From Bacteroidales bacterium (GTDB lineage: Bacteria; Bacteroidota; Bacteroidia; Bacteroidales; UBA932): a stretch of DNA of 64,000 nucleotides. Under the pieces are notes generated by a model. That model made no database searches, was not told the DNA's origin, and worked only from the letters and a program-made list of their open reading frames with translations. The translations under genes were made by a program, and so were the position numbers. The DNA lies in contig JAGBVR010000007.1 of NCBI GenBank assembly GCA_017630215.1, positions 124,001 to 188,000 of the forward strand. The letters are read 5' to 3'. Position 1 is the stretch's first letter, and the number at the start of each line of letters is the position of its first letter. Shown here piece by piece: positions 33,896 through 41,460 of this stretch.

Positions 33896-34049
33896 CACTG
33901 TAACAGAAAGTTAACAATTTGGAATCTTACGATTTAAAAGCAATCGACCGCAATTACTTAAAATTCAAAAGAGATTCCAGGCCATCTCAACACAATCATA
34001 AGATCATTTGAATAGATAATTTCGAAATTCTACCGCACGACTTTTTGAC

Positions 34050-34075
34050 AAATCCGCGCTTTTCTGTGCGGATTT
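34050..34075. other. Hairpin in the 355-base divergent region 33795-34149
   Basis: AAATCCGC (34050-34057) pairs with GCGGATTT (34068-34075) around a 10-nt loop. It lies between the promoter of the winged-helix gene and that of the nuclease, upstream of both coding regions. It could be an operator or a barrier between the transcription units. The rest of the gap is AT-rich and holds no gene I can support. Confidence 0.45.
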
Positions 34076-34094
34076 TAGTGATTTTGAGCGAGTT

Positions 34095-34129
34095 TTTGGT
34101 AAATTTCCGCTCATTTGTATGTATATTTA
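34095..34129 (+). promoter_or_regulatory. Possible promoter of the S1/P1-type nuclease
   Basis: TTTG (34095-34098), 23 nt, then TATATTTA (34122-34129), 20 bases before the ATG. The spacing is a little long and the last -7 base is A instead of G, so this is tentative. Confidence 0.4.
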
Positions 34130-34149
34130 CAAACTAATTCAATAATGAC

Positions 34150-34959
34150 ATGAAAAGACTAGCTATCTCAATCGTATGCATAATTATGCTTATTGCCCCC
34201 ACCAATGCATTCGCATGGGGTGCGAAGGGACACGACGTCGTAGCGGCTATTGCCGAACAGAATCTGACACCGAAAGCGAAAAGGAAGATCAGCAAACTTC
34301 TGGAAGGTCGCTCTATCGTCTACTACTCATCATGGATGGACAACATCCAGAACTCCCCATATTGGGAGAACGGATACAACAAGACCAAGACCTGGCATTA
34401 TGCCAATGTAGACAAAGGCCACACATATCAGACAATGGAAAAAAACGAAAGCGGTGACGTAGTGAACGGACTGGAATTCCTCACTAAGCAGATGACTGAC
34501 AATTATGACAATCTCACCGACAGCATGAGAGTAGACTATCTGAAGATGATAGTTCACATGGTAGGTGACCTCCATTGTCCTATGCACGCCGGAAGGCTCT
34601 CTGACCGCGGAGGAAACGGCACAAGAGTGAGCTGGTTCAGAAGCGAGACAAGTCTCCATTCGGTATGGGACAGCAAAATGATCGATTCAGCCCGCAAATG
34701 GAGCTACAGCGAGTGGGTGGAGCAGCTGGACAGAGCAAACAGAAAATACAGAAAGGAAGTCAGCAAGGGATCTTATGAAGACTGGTTCGCTGAGACTGTG
34801 GAAGGCGCTGCAGACATATATGACTATGTAGAAAGTTCCACCGATCGAGTTCCTGAACTTTCATACCAGTTCGTATATGACTTCTCCCCTCTCCTTGAAG
34901 TGCAGCTTATGAATGCAGGCTATCGTCTGGCTTATGTACTGAACACCATATTCAAATAA
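34150..34959 (+). CDS. S1/P1-type nuclease, secreted
   Basis: A 269-residue zinc-dependent nuclease for single-stranded nucleic acids, likely periplasmic. The signal peptide MKRLAISIVCIIMLIAPTNAFA is followed by WGAKGHDVVAAIAE: the mature N-terminal Trp23 and His28 are the conserved first zinc ligands. Further ligands are in SSWMDNI (Asp near 63), KTWHYANV, HMVGDLHCPMHAG and GGNGTRVSW. All three zinc sites seem complete, so it should be active in scavenging nucleotides or phosphate. It is monocistronic, ending at a clear terminator before the tRNA gene. Confidence 0.93.
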   Translation: MKRLAISIVCIIMLIAPTNAFAWGAKGHDVVAAIAEQNLTPKAKRKISKLLEGRSIVYYSSWMDNIQNSPYWENGYNKTKTWHYANVDKGHTYQTMEKNESGDVVNGLEFLTKQMTDNYDNLTDSMRVDYLKMIVHMVGDLHCPMHAGRLSDRGGNGTRVSWFRSETSLHSVWDSKMIDSARKWSYSEWVEQLDRANRKYRKEVSKGSYEDWFAETVEGAADIYDYVESSTDRVPELSYQFVYDFSPLLEVQLMNAGYRLAYVLNTIFK

Positions 34960-34962
34960 ATG

Positions 34963-35001
34963 AAAACGGCTTGGATTTTTTCTGGTAATCCAAGCCGTTT
35001 T
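34963..35001 (+). terminator. Rho-independent terminator of the nuclease gene
   Basis: AAAACGGCTTGGATT (34963-34977) pairs perfectly with AATCCAAGCCGTTTT (34987-35001). The stem begins 4 bases after the stop codon and ends in a T-run. Confidence 0.9.
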
Positions 35002-35015
35002 TATGATAATATGCA

Positions 35016-35023
35016 TATATTTG
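35016..35023 (+). promoter_or_regulatory. -7 box of tRNA-Gly
   Basis: TATATTTG, a perfect TAnnTTTG, ends 9 bases before the tRNA 5' end. Transcription would start at or next to the mature tRNA. Confidence 0.65.
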
Positions 35024-35032
35024 CAGAAACAT

Positions 35033-35104
35033 GCGGGTATAGCTCAGTGGTAGAGCATCGGCTTCCCAAGCCGAGGGCCGCGGGTTCGACCCCCGTTACC
35101 CGCT
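35033..35104 (+). tRNA. tRNA-Gly (anticodon CCC)
   Basis: This 72-nt cloverleaf has acceptor stem GCGGGTA with TACCCGC, a D-arm with AGCTCAGTGGTAGAGC, anticodon stem TCGGC/GCCGA around loop TTCCCAA (anticodon CCC, reading GGG), T-arm GCGGGTTCGACCCCCGT, and discriminator T as usual for bacterial tRNA-Gly. The 3' CCA is not encoded (T is followed by CAG), so it would be added by the CCA enzyme. Confidence 0.97.
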
Positions 35105-35112
35105 CAGCACAT

Positions 35113-35898
35113 CTACTTCTTGATAAACAGCAGAGCCATCAGAGGCAATGCTATTATCGCCATCGTAGCACTGATTGGCAGATATATTCCAAAACTGACA
35201 TATTTCACGACCAGATAAGTCACAGCCAGAAGCCCGACTCCCATAGCTGAAGAAATCAGGTAATGCTTTCTGATGTCAGTACTCTTGCACACGATACGGC
35301 TGAGATTCGGCACTCCAAGTGAGATGAAACCGATAGGACCACATATTGAAACAGAACTGGTCACTAGGAACATTATTGCCAGCAGAAGCAGGGCCTTGGC
35401 CATATTGCCCAGTTCCAATTCTCCGTTGAAATGCCTTGTAAGAAGCTTTGCAGACCATAAGGCCGCCCCAAGTCCGACCACAAAGAGAACAAGAGAAAAG
35501 ACAATATCTCCGCTCGTTACACCCTCAAGATTAAAATTGGCGGCACCCCAAAGATAATATTGCTTCAACAAATCCCCATTAGGGGCATTGGTAACAACGA
35601 TAGTTCCAAGTGAGCCGATGAACGTGCCGAAAAGTATACCAAAAGTGATAAGATTCTGAGTACTCACCTTCAGTGTCACAAAAAAGCATACAATCGTACA
35701 TATCAATGTGCATATGAAACTTCCCACTGTCAAAGAGCACCAGCCTGTCATTGTAGCCGCAGCTGCCCCAAGGCAGGCTGCACTTCCCAGACCGAGACTA
35801 TATACATCTCCTAGCTGATTACGCCAGAGATATTGCATCTGGATGCCTCCTATAGGTAAGGCAATCCCTGAAATCAGTACATATAAAAGACTAAGCAT
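35113..35898 (-). CDS. FecCD/BtuC-type ABC permease, N-terminally short
   Basis: This 261-residue membrane protein belongs to the permease family for B12 or siderophore uptake. Typical segments are GIQMQYLWRNQLGDVYSLGL near 18-37 and CGPIGFISLGVPNLSRIV near 190 (the coupling region). Full-length relatives have about 320-345 residues and 10 helices; here the sequence begins at what is normally the second helix, so roughly 60 residues including helix 1 are missing. The ATG lies one base after the btuB stop, so this start is dictated by the operon. It sits under the B12 riboswitch, hence probably in cobalamin uptake. No ATPase or binding-protein gene is adjacent. It may be a degraded permease or work with other subunits. 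Confidence 0.85.
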   Translation of the reverse strand: MLSLLYVLISGIALPIGGIQMQYLWRNQLGDVYSLGLGSAACLGAAAATMTGWCSLTVGSFICTLICTIVCFFVTLKVSTQNLITFGILFGTFIGSLGTIVVTNAPNGDLLKQYYLWGAANFNLEGVTSGDIVFSLVLFVVGLGAALWSAKLLTRHFNGELELGNMAKALLLLAIMFLVTSSVSICGPIGFISLGVPNLSRIVCKSTDIRKHYLISSAMGVGLLAVTYLVVKYVSFGIYLPISATMAIIALPLMALLFIKK

Positions 35899-35899
35899 A

Positions 35900-37714
35900 T
35901 CAGAAACTGTATTCTATTCCACCTATAAAATTACGTCCCGGCATCGGATATCCGCTGACCGTTTCATATCTGCAGTCTGCAAGATTTCTGGCTGTCACCT
36001 TGAATACGAGGCTACCCGCTTTCTTCAGGGACAGTTTCTTTGAGAATTCCACATCCAATGTATTCCAGTCAGGCAGGTCACCATATCCATCAGTTCTTCC
36101 CCCACGCCACTGCCAAAAAGGGCCCAGCTTCCAACCCTTCCAGGATAGTCCCAGACGCAGTATTGCAATATGTCTGGCAATATAAGGAATCTGCTGACCG
36201 AAGGACTCGCTTCCCGAAGTCCGGTCTACAGACGACTGGAAGGTATATTGACCTTTTGCATCGAAGAGCCATCTGCCCCTTATATACCGGAAACCGACCT
36301 CCGCGTCATATCCCGCCGAGAACACCTTGCCTATATTGTAAGGCTGCCATATATTCGGATCATCCGCGCTTGGAGCAGATGTAATCTTATCTGTAAGCCA
36401 GTTACAGAAGGCATCGAGACTTGCATCCACTTTCCAAGATGCTCCGATCACCTTTTTGAACTGCACAGCCAAGTCTGTCATCCAGGCATCCTCAGGTTTA
36501 AGTTCAGGGTTTCCATAGCCAGCATAATAGAGTTCATTGAAGACCGGCACTCTATAGGATCTTCTCGCAAATGACCTTATATCGAACCCTTTGAATACAG
36601 TATATTTAAGGTCTATGGATGGAGACACAGCTGTCCTTGCTTGAGCGCCATTATCATATGCCATGTTAAACTCCAGAGCTGCATCCGCTGCAAATCTTCC
36701 TGTGGTACAGGATGCGCCCAACGCAGAGAATGCGTTAAGACGTGATGCGTTATAATTCGAAGAATTCAATCCGTCCCACTGCAAGTCTGCAGCAAGAGAC
36801 AATTTCAAGCCTTGGGTAATCTGAAAACTGTGAGATGTATTCAACTGCACCTCTGTCTGTCCATACTCACTGTCACCGTAGACACTTGTATAAAATATAT
36901 CATCATAACCGGCCTTCAGGCTAAGATTAAGCGTATATAAAGGTGAGAATCTGTTAGTCAGTCTACCCTGCACAAAGGCATTCATATCCTTCTGTCTGTC
37001 ATCTGACGGCCAGGCAATGGAGCCGGGAGTTCCTCTTTGCGCAGTATTGAAAAACGCCTTGACATGATAATCACCCTCATCCAGCATGCCCCAAAGATCA
37101 AGACCGGACCTTATCTGGCTGATATCATTGTTAGTGCGTCTCTGGCCATCTCCATAGCTGTAATCTCCTTTGCTGAAAATTCCGGATGCATTTGCAGACA
37201 ATGAGACTTTATCGGAAATACGGAAATCCACTCTTGTACTGGGGAGATAAGTCCCGAATGAACCAGCAGAGAAACGGATTGACCCAGATACAGGAATGTC
37301 TCTAAAGGAAGGTCTGGCCGTATTGAATGAAACACTGTTCTGAGCATAATCCAGCACCACATCACTGCAATACTCGACCCCAAGCATGCCGAGGTCATTC
37401 TGGCCGGACTGCATATTGCCCACCTTTACCCCATCCACATACACTGATGTATGGGCACTGCCCATTCCCCTGAGGCTCACGGTCTTAAGACCGGCATAGC
37501 CTCCATTGTCACCGACATGTAATCCGGGACTTTGCAGAAGAATGTCTGAAACTGTAAATGAACCAGATGCGGAAAGAGTGTCCCTTCTGGAAACGAGTAC
37601 ACCTTTATCCGCGGTTACTGTCACACTGTGAAGTGTGTCTGCGACAGGTTCCAACGAACCTGAATACAGGCCTTGAGAAAGCAGACCTGCAGAAATCAAA
37701 ATTGTAAATAACAT
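35900..37714 (-). CDS. btuB: TonB-dependent cobalamin receptor (BtuB-like)
   Basis: A 604-residue outer-membrane receptor. The N-terminus is a signal peptide (MLFTILISAGLLSQGLYSG), followed by a TonB-box-like stretch LHSVTVTADKGV, then the plug domain (about 40-150, with SLRGMGSAHTSVYVDGVKVG) and a 22-strand-type barrel ending in Phe (GGIEYSF), as usual for outer-membrane proteins. The size equals E. coli BtuB. A cobalamin riboswitch stands directly upstream, which identifies the ligand class. Uptake of B12 or a corrinoid is therefore the likely role, with the short permease gene following one base later. Confidence 0.93.
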   Translation of the reverse strand: MLFTILISAGLLSQGLYSGSLEPVADTLHSVTVTADKGVLVSRRDTLSASGSFTVSDILLQSPGLHVGDNGGYAGLKTVSLRGMGSAHTSVYVDGVKVGNMQSGQNDLGMLGVEYCSDVVLDYAQNSVSFNTARPSFRDIPVSGSIRFSAGSFGTYLPSTRVDFRISDKVSLSANASGIFSKGDYSYGDGQRRTNNDISQIRSGLDLWGMLDEGDYHVKAFFNTAQRGTPGSIAWPSDDRQKDMNAFVQGRLTNRFSPLYTLNLSLKAGYDDIFYTSVYGDSEYGQTEVQLNTSHSFQITQGLKLSLAADLQWDGLNSSNYNASRLNAFSALGASCTTGRFAADAALEFNMAYDNGAQARTAVSPSIDLKYTVFKGFDIRSFARRSYRVPVFNELYYAGYGNPELKPEDAWMTDLAVQFKKVIGASWKVDASLDAFCNWLTDKITSAPSADDPNIWQPYNIGKVFSAGYDAEVGFRYIRGRWLFDAKGQYTFQSSVDRTSGSESFGQQIPYIARHIAILRLGLSWKGWKLGPFWQWRGGRTDGYGDLPDWNTLDVEFSKKLSLKKAGSLVFKVTARNLADCRYETVSGYPMPGRNFIGGIEYSF

Positions 37715-37763
37715 TGTTTACGCCTTAACAGAAGTCTGTCCCCGGACCTCATTCGTTTGACTT

Positions 37764-37914
37764 GACTATGGCAGGTCTTCGGACTCATCTCCGCATTCTG
37801 CGCCTTCTCACAGTCCAAAGGCTGCAATGGCATGATGCAAGTGCGTTAAGAGATTTACCGCTGCGGGCACAGTTCCGGATTTGCACCGGATTCCCTTACT
37901 CCATAATCCCGGCA
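37764..37914 (-). promoter_or_regulatory. Cobalamin (B12) riboswitch
   Basis: Reading the minus strand from 37914: a P1-like start, then GTGCAAATCCGGAACTGT, the conserved GCCCGCAGCGGTAA (37868-37855), a B12-box-like GCCATTGCAGCC and GAAGGCGCAGAATGCGG, and the 3' conserved AGTCCGAAGACCTGCC (37785-37770). These are hallmarks of the AdoCbl-type aptamer. It precedes btuB by about 50 bases, where GGTCCGGGGACAGACTT could take part in sequestering the start. The B12-box GCCATTG differs by one base from GCCACTG. Confidence 0.92.
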
Positions 37915-37922
37915 CAAATATA
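37915..37922 (-). promoter_or_regulatory. -7 box of the btuB operon
   Basis: TATATTTG on the minus strand, directly upstream of the aptamer, so the transcript would begin at or near the riboswitch 5' end. Confidence 0.6.
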
Positions 37923-37950
37923 AGTGTTATTTATCAGAAGCAGATAAAAT

Positions 37951-38442
37951 TCAAAGAGTTTTGACTATCGACTCATATAGATTCCGGCACCCGTCTTCCA
38001 GAAGATCCAGAACGAGGCTGAAGCCTTCCGAACCCATATAATACGGATCTGGAATATATGAAATCTTGTGACCGGTCAGATAGGAAGCCATTCTGACTAT
38101 TTTATGACTGTCTTCCACAGAAGGGGCCAGATGCATCAGATCCTCATAATTCTGATCATCCATAGCCACGATCAGATCGAAATCCAAGAAATCGTATCCT
38201 CGTACCTGACGGGCAGAATGAGAAAGTCCATATCCGCGATACAAGGCAGCTGTACGCATACGCCTGTCAGGATGCGCTCCACTATGTCCTCCATATATGC
38301 CGGCAGAATCAGCTACAATACTATCCTGCATACCATTTTCTCTGACAATATGCTCGAATATGCCCTGAGCAGCCGGAGAACGGCAGATATTTCCCAGACA
38401 CACGAAAAGGACTTTGTATTTCGAAGTAGCGGAAGTTTCCAT
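37951..38442 (-). CDS. Low-molecular-weight protein-tyrosine phosphatase
   Basis: A 163-residue cytoplasmic phosphatase. The P-loop CLGNICRS (Cys15 to Arg21) follows the first strand KVLFV, and the general-acid Asp is in YIPDPYYMG near 132. The start at 38442 (METSATSKYKVLFV) is one base after the alr stop; an earlier ATG at 38475 would overlap alr. In bacteria such enzymes act on tyrosine kinases of capsule export or on small phospho-substrates; here the partner alr gives no direct hint. Confidence 0.92.
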   Translation of the reverse strand: METSATSKYKVLFVCLGNICRSPAAQGIFEHIVRENGMQDSIVADSAGIYGGHSGAHPDRRMRTAALYRGYGLSHSARQVRGYDFLDFDLIVAMDDQNYEDLMHLAPSVEDSHKIVRMASYLTGHKISYIPDPYYMGSEGFSLVLDLLEDGCRNLYESIVKTL

Positions 38443-38443
38443 A

Positions 38444-39562
38444 TTATTGTTTATCAGCGATAATGATTCTTTCAATTCTGCGAGGAACTGAGGTCAATAT
38501 CTCATATGGAATCGTTCCGAGGATGTCCGCGAGCTCGGCAATACCAGGCTCTTTGCCGAATATTGTCACAGTATCGCCCACTTTCACATCAAGACCGGTA
38601 ACATCCAGCATCGTCATATCCATACAGATATTGCCAATAGTCGGTACGCGGTGACCATTGACCATAAAACTGCCTTTCCCACGGCTGAGATGACGGTCAA
38701 GTCCGTCGGCATAGCCTACAGGAATAGTAGCTATCACCGTTCCCTCCGGTGCAATCTTTCCATGGCGGCCATATCCAATGGTCCCATCCTCCGGCTTCAA
38801 TGTCTTGATCTGAAGGACCTTGCATTTGAACGAAGCCACTGTGGCCAGATGGGTTCCAGGCAATGCACTCACACCATAGATGCCGATTCCCAAACGCACC
38901 ATATCGAACTGATATTCAGGAAATCTCTCAATTCCGGCCGAATTAAGAATATGATAAACAGGCTTATAACCGATAGCATCGGTAAGTCTGTCGGCGCTTT
39001 CTTTGAAAAGACGCACCTGATCATGAGTGAAATCGTCGCAAGACGGATCATCAGCCGCCGCAAGATGAGAATACACGGACCTCACCTTGACACAAGAGCA
39101 AGAAGAGAGGAATTCAAGGAGTTCAGGAAGTTCGTCACTCATAAATCCCAATCTGTGCATCCCGGTGTCAATCTTAATATGGACCGGAAAATCTCTGATT
39201 CCCCTTTTTTCCAGTACGCCGCACAATATCTTGAGCGAATACATATTCGGAATGCCTGGCTCAAGACCGTAGTTGACGATCTGCTCGAAGGAATCCGTAC
39301 CTGCAGTAAGTACCATTATAGGGGACTTTATTCCGGCCTGACGGAGTTCAATTCCCTCTACGGGATAGGCTACTGCAAGATAGTCTGCTCCGGCCTGCTC
39401 CATAAGAGAGGCAAACTGGACAGCTCCATGTCCATATGCATTGGCCTTCACCAGCACCAGAAGTCTGGTGGAAGCTTCAAGTCGGGATCTGAAATATCTG
39501 TAGTTTTCAAGGCAGCCGTTCAGATTGATCTCAAGCCTTGAAAATTCATTGCTGATGTACAT
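38444..39562 (-). CDS. alr: Alanine racemase
   Basis: This 372-residue PLP enzyme makes D-alanine for peptidoglycan. The PLP lysine is Lys39 in LLVLVKANAYGHG. The segment KIDTGMHRLGF near 131 and the C-terminal IGYGRHGK near 265 (catalytic Tyr), with GNICMDMTMLDVTG near 310, complete the active site. It is standard length with no signal peptide. The promoter TAATTTTG lies 28 bases upstream, with the palindrome TGACAAAATTGTCA just behind it. The LMW phosphatase gene follows, separated by only one base. Confidence 0.96.
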   Translation of the reverse strand: MYISNEFSRLEINLNGCLENYRYFRSRLEASTRLLVLVKANAYGHGAVQFASLMEQAGADYLAVAYPVEGIELRQAGIKSPIMVLTAGTDSFEQIVNYGLEPGIPNMYSLKILCGVLEKRGIRDFPVHIKIDTGMHRLGFMSDELPELLEFLSSCSCVKVRSVYSHLAAADDPSCDDFTHDQVRLFKESADRLTDAIGYKPVYHILNSAGIERFPEYQFDMVRLGIGIYGVSALPGTHLATVASFKCKVLQIKTLKPEDGTIGYGRHGKIAPEGTVIATIPVGYADGLDRHLSRGKGSFMVNGHRVPTIGNICMDMTMLDVTGLDVKVGDTVTIFGKEPGIAELADILGTIPYEILTSVPRRIERIIIADKQ

Positions 39563-39589
39563 TGCTGAATTTCGTCAATAATTGAGCAG

Positions 39590-39621
39590 CAAAATTACTA
39601 AATATTCTGACAAAATTGTCA
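39590..39621 (-). promoter_or_regulatory. alr promoter -7 box with overlapping perfect palindrome
   Basis: TAATTTTG (minus, 39590-39597) matches TAnnTTTG. TGACAAAATTGTCA (39608-39621) is a perfect 14-bp palindrome 10 bases upstream, covering the -33 region. It may be an operator for alr. Confidence 0.5.
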
Positions 39622-39692
39622 TTTTTGCTGCAGGCTTGTTTTTTGCACCTATATGCCGACGACATAGAAACCGCTGCCCCCGACATTGGCAG

Positions 39693-39703
39693 GACAAAAT
39701 GTC
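39693..39703. promoter_or_regulatory. Second GACA/TGTC palindrome, upstream of Zn peptidase gene
   Basis: GACAAAATGTC shares the GACAAAA...TGTC pattern of the palindrome at 39608-39621. It lies 37 bases before the ATG at 39741. The shared half-sites suggest one regulator for both divergent genes. No TAnnTTTG box for the plus-strand gene was found in the 178-base gap. Confidence 0.35.
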
Positions 39704-39740
39704 AGTACTCCGGAAAACAAACAATTAAACTTATAGCATT

Positions 39741-40412
39741 ATGAATATCTGGTTCATTATGATCGCCATCATGGTTCTGAGCTTCATCATCCAGCATATG
39801 TTGCAGAGCCGGTTCAACAAGTATTCGAAAGTGGGCCTTCCCAACGGGATGTCTGGAGCTGAAGTTGCGCAGAAAATGCTACGTGACCACGGAATATATG
39901 ACGTGAAGGTCGTACCCACAAACGGCATGCTCACAGACCACTTCAACCCTCAGACGAAAACCGTAGCCTTGAGTGAAGGTGTATATGCAAGCAGAAGCGT
40001 GGCTGCAGCTGCAGTAGCTGCTCACGAATGCGGACACGCAGTACAGCACGCCTACGGATATGCTCCTCTGAGAATGCGCTCAGCCCTCGTCCCTATGGTA
40101 AGCTTCGCATCCAATATCGTACAATGGGTACTTCTTCTGGGAGTGATCATGATCAACAGCTTTCCGGGACTCCTGTGGTTCGGAATAATCCTTTTCGCGA
40201 CCACAACCCTCTTCAGTTTCATCACCCTCCCTGTGGAGATCAATGCAAGCACCAGGGCCATCTCTTGGCTGACGCAGTCAGGAATCACCGACGCACAGAC
40301 CCGCCCGATGGCTATCGATGCTCTCAAATGGGCAGCATATACTTATGTAGTGGCAGCACTCGGATCGCTTGCGACCCTTCTTTACTATATCGGACTTGCA
40401 CGCAGAGACTGA
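39741..40412 (+). CDS. Membrane zinc metallopeptidase (YugP-like)
   Basis: A 223-residue membrane protein with an N-terminal helix (residues 1-20), the zinc motif HECGH (His95, Glu96, His99) in AAAVAAHECGHAVQHAYGY, and three further hydrophobic segments (about 120-150 and 195-220). The motif and length match the neutral zinc metallopeptidase family containing Bacillus YugP, related in layout to HtpX. The biological substrate is unknown; membrane-protein quality control is a common guess. It is monocistronic and ends before the palindromic element B. Confidence 0.92.
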   Translation: MNIWFIMIAIMVLSFIIQHMLQSRFNKYSKVGLPNGMSGAEVAQKMLRDHGIYDVKVVPTNGMLTDHFNPQTKTVALSEGVYASRSVAAAAVAAHECGHAVQHAYGYAPLRMRSALVPMVSFASNIVQWVLLLGVIMINSFPGLLWFGIILFATTTLFSFITLPVEINASTRAISWLTQSGITDAQTRPMAIDALKWAAYTYVVAALGSLATLLYYIGLARRD

Positions 40413-40428
40413 CAATCATTTCGATAAA

Positions 40429-40606
40429 GCACTTGTTTTATATAAGCCAGCGGTAGAGATACCGGTGACCCCCGCCTCCCGAACATTCCTGCTGCCGCAG
40501 GCTGTTCGCTGCAAAAGCCCACTGGGCTGTTTGCCGAGTTGCTCACGACCCCTAGCCGAGGGTGGCATGTCACCTATATCTCTACCGCTGGCTTTAAAAC
40601 AAGTGC
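40429..40606. repeat. Palindromic element B: same core as element A, different arms
   Basis: The outer arms are about 29-31 bp: left 40429-40460 and right 40578-40606, near-perfect complements with a 3-base bulge (AAGCCAGCGGTAGAGAT against ATCTCTACCGCTGGCTT). They share nothing with the arms of element A. The core edges match A almost base for base: CCGGTGACCCCCGCCTCCC at 40462-40480 and CCCCTAGCCGAGGGTGGC with ATGTCACCTATAT at 40550-40579. The middle is longer here (about 69 bases against 13), with extra small hairpins such as AGCCCA-C-TGGGCT. It fills the gap between two convergent genes, so it probably also terminates both. Confidence 0.85.
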
Positions 40607-40618
40607 TGACGGACCTGA

Positions 40619-41455
40619 TTATTTGATTTTAGTAATCTTCGACGGCTTCTTGACAGCCTTTCTTGCAGCCTTCTGCGCTGCCTTGCACTGCTCCGGAGTC
40701 ATTCCCTCAGGACAGTAAGTATTGCCGATCGGATTCTTTCCAAGCACAGCCTGAAGCCAGGTACACGAAGCGACATATCTGCCGAAAGGCCTGCTCAGAT
40801 GATATCCGTCACGTGTCAGGTCATCTCCAAGAATAGATGTTCTGGCATTCTGGATGGCGGTTCCGGAAGGTATGATGATCTTTATATCTTGTATCTGTGG
40901 CACTACCTCATTTACAGTAGCAATGATCGCATTATACATCTTCATCTGATCATTATCATACCTGTGATATTCCTTATGATTGGAATCCTTGGAATACGCC
41001 CATGTCTGATGGAACATAAATACCACATCTTCTGGCACACGAGCCTTAACATACTCCACAAGTTCGGGAAGCTGTGCATATGTTTCAGGCTGTCCCGAAT
41101 TAGGACTTGACTGCTGGAAAGAAACATAATCCCAGTCCTCATCTGCAAGACCGCGTTCCATTGTATAGCCATAATCGATGGTCCTTATCCCCTCTGCGTC
41201 GATCTTACGATACTCATAGTCGGCAATGTTTCCACGAAGATTCCTTACATGTCTCTCGATCGAACATCCAGCTTTATAAATATTGCCGATTACGATTGTA
41301 AGACCTTCGGCTTTTGCTAACCCGTGCAGATGATCCTCGATGGCATCATCGGAGAAACTATTGCCGATGGCAAGAATCTTTATAGTATCATTCTGAGCCA
41401 GACAGAATATTGACGAAATCAAGAGTGCCGCCAGTAACAATAAAAACTTTTTCAT
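40619..41455 (-). CDS. DUF4886 (SGNH-like) secreted protein
   Basis: A 278-residue exported protein with a signal peptide MKKFLLLLAALLISSIFCLA. It has SGNH-hydrolase-like features: Ser in ILAIGNSFSDDA (about 33), Asn/Gln-rich SFQQSSPNSG near 113, and a C-terminal Asp-His pair in TRDGYHLSRPFG near 215-218. DUF4886 proteins are common in Bacteroidota polysaccharide regions and may be esterases, but activity is not established. The C-terminus is lysine-rich (AARKAVKKPSKITKIK). It starts 5 bases after the M28 peptidase stop and is co-transcribed with it. Confidence 0.88.
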   Translation of the reverse strand: MKKFLLLLAALLISSIFCLAQNDTIKILAIGNSFSDDAIEDHLHGLAKAEGLTIVIGNIYKAGCSIERHVRNLRGNIADYEYRKIDAEGIRTIDYGYTMERGLADEDWDYVSFQQSSPNSGQPETYAQLPELVEYVKARVPEDVVFMFHQTWAYSKDSNHKEYHRYDNDQMKMYNAIIATVNEVVPQIQDIKIIIPSGTAIQNARTSILGDDLTRDGYHLSRPFGRYVASCTWLQAVLGKNPIGNTYCPEGMTPEQCKAAQKAARKAVKKPSKITKIK

Positions 41456-41460
41456 ATGCC

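Noticed and set aside
34960-35250. Plus-strand open frame running through the tRNA-Gly gene
   Set aside because: It covers a terminator, a tRNA promoter and the tRNA itself; coding is not credible.
22420-40606. Possible CRISPR repeats from the shared palindromic core
   Set aside because: There are only two copies 18 kb apart with different arms and no regular spacers; no cas genes are in the window.
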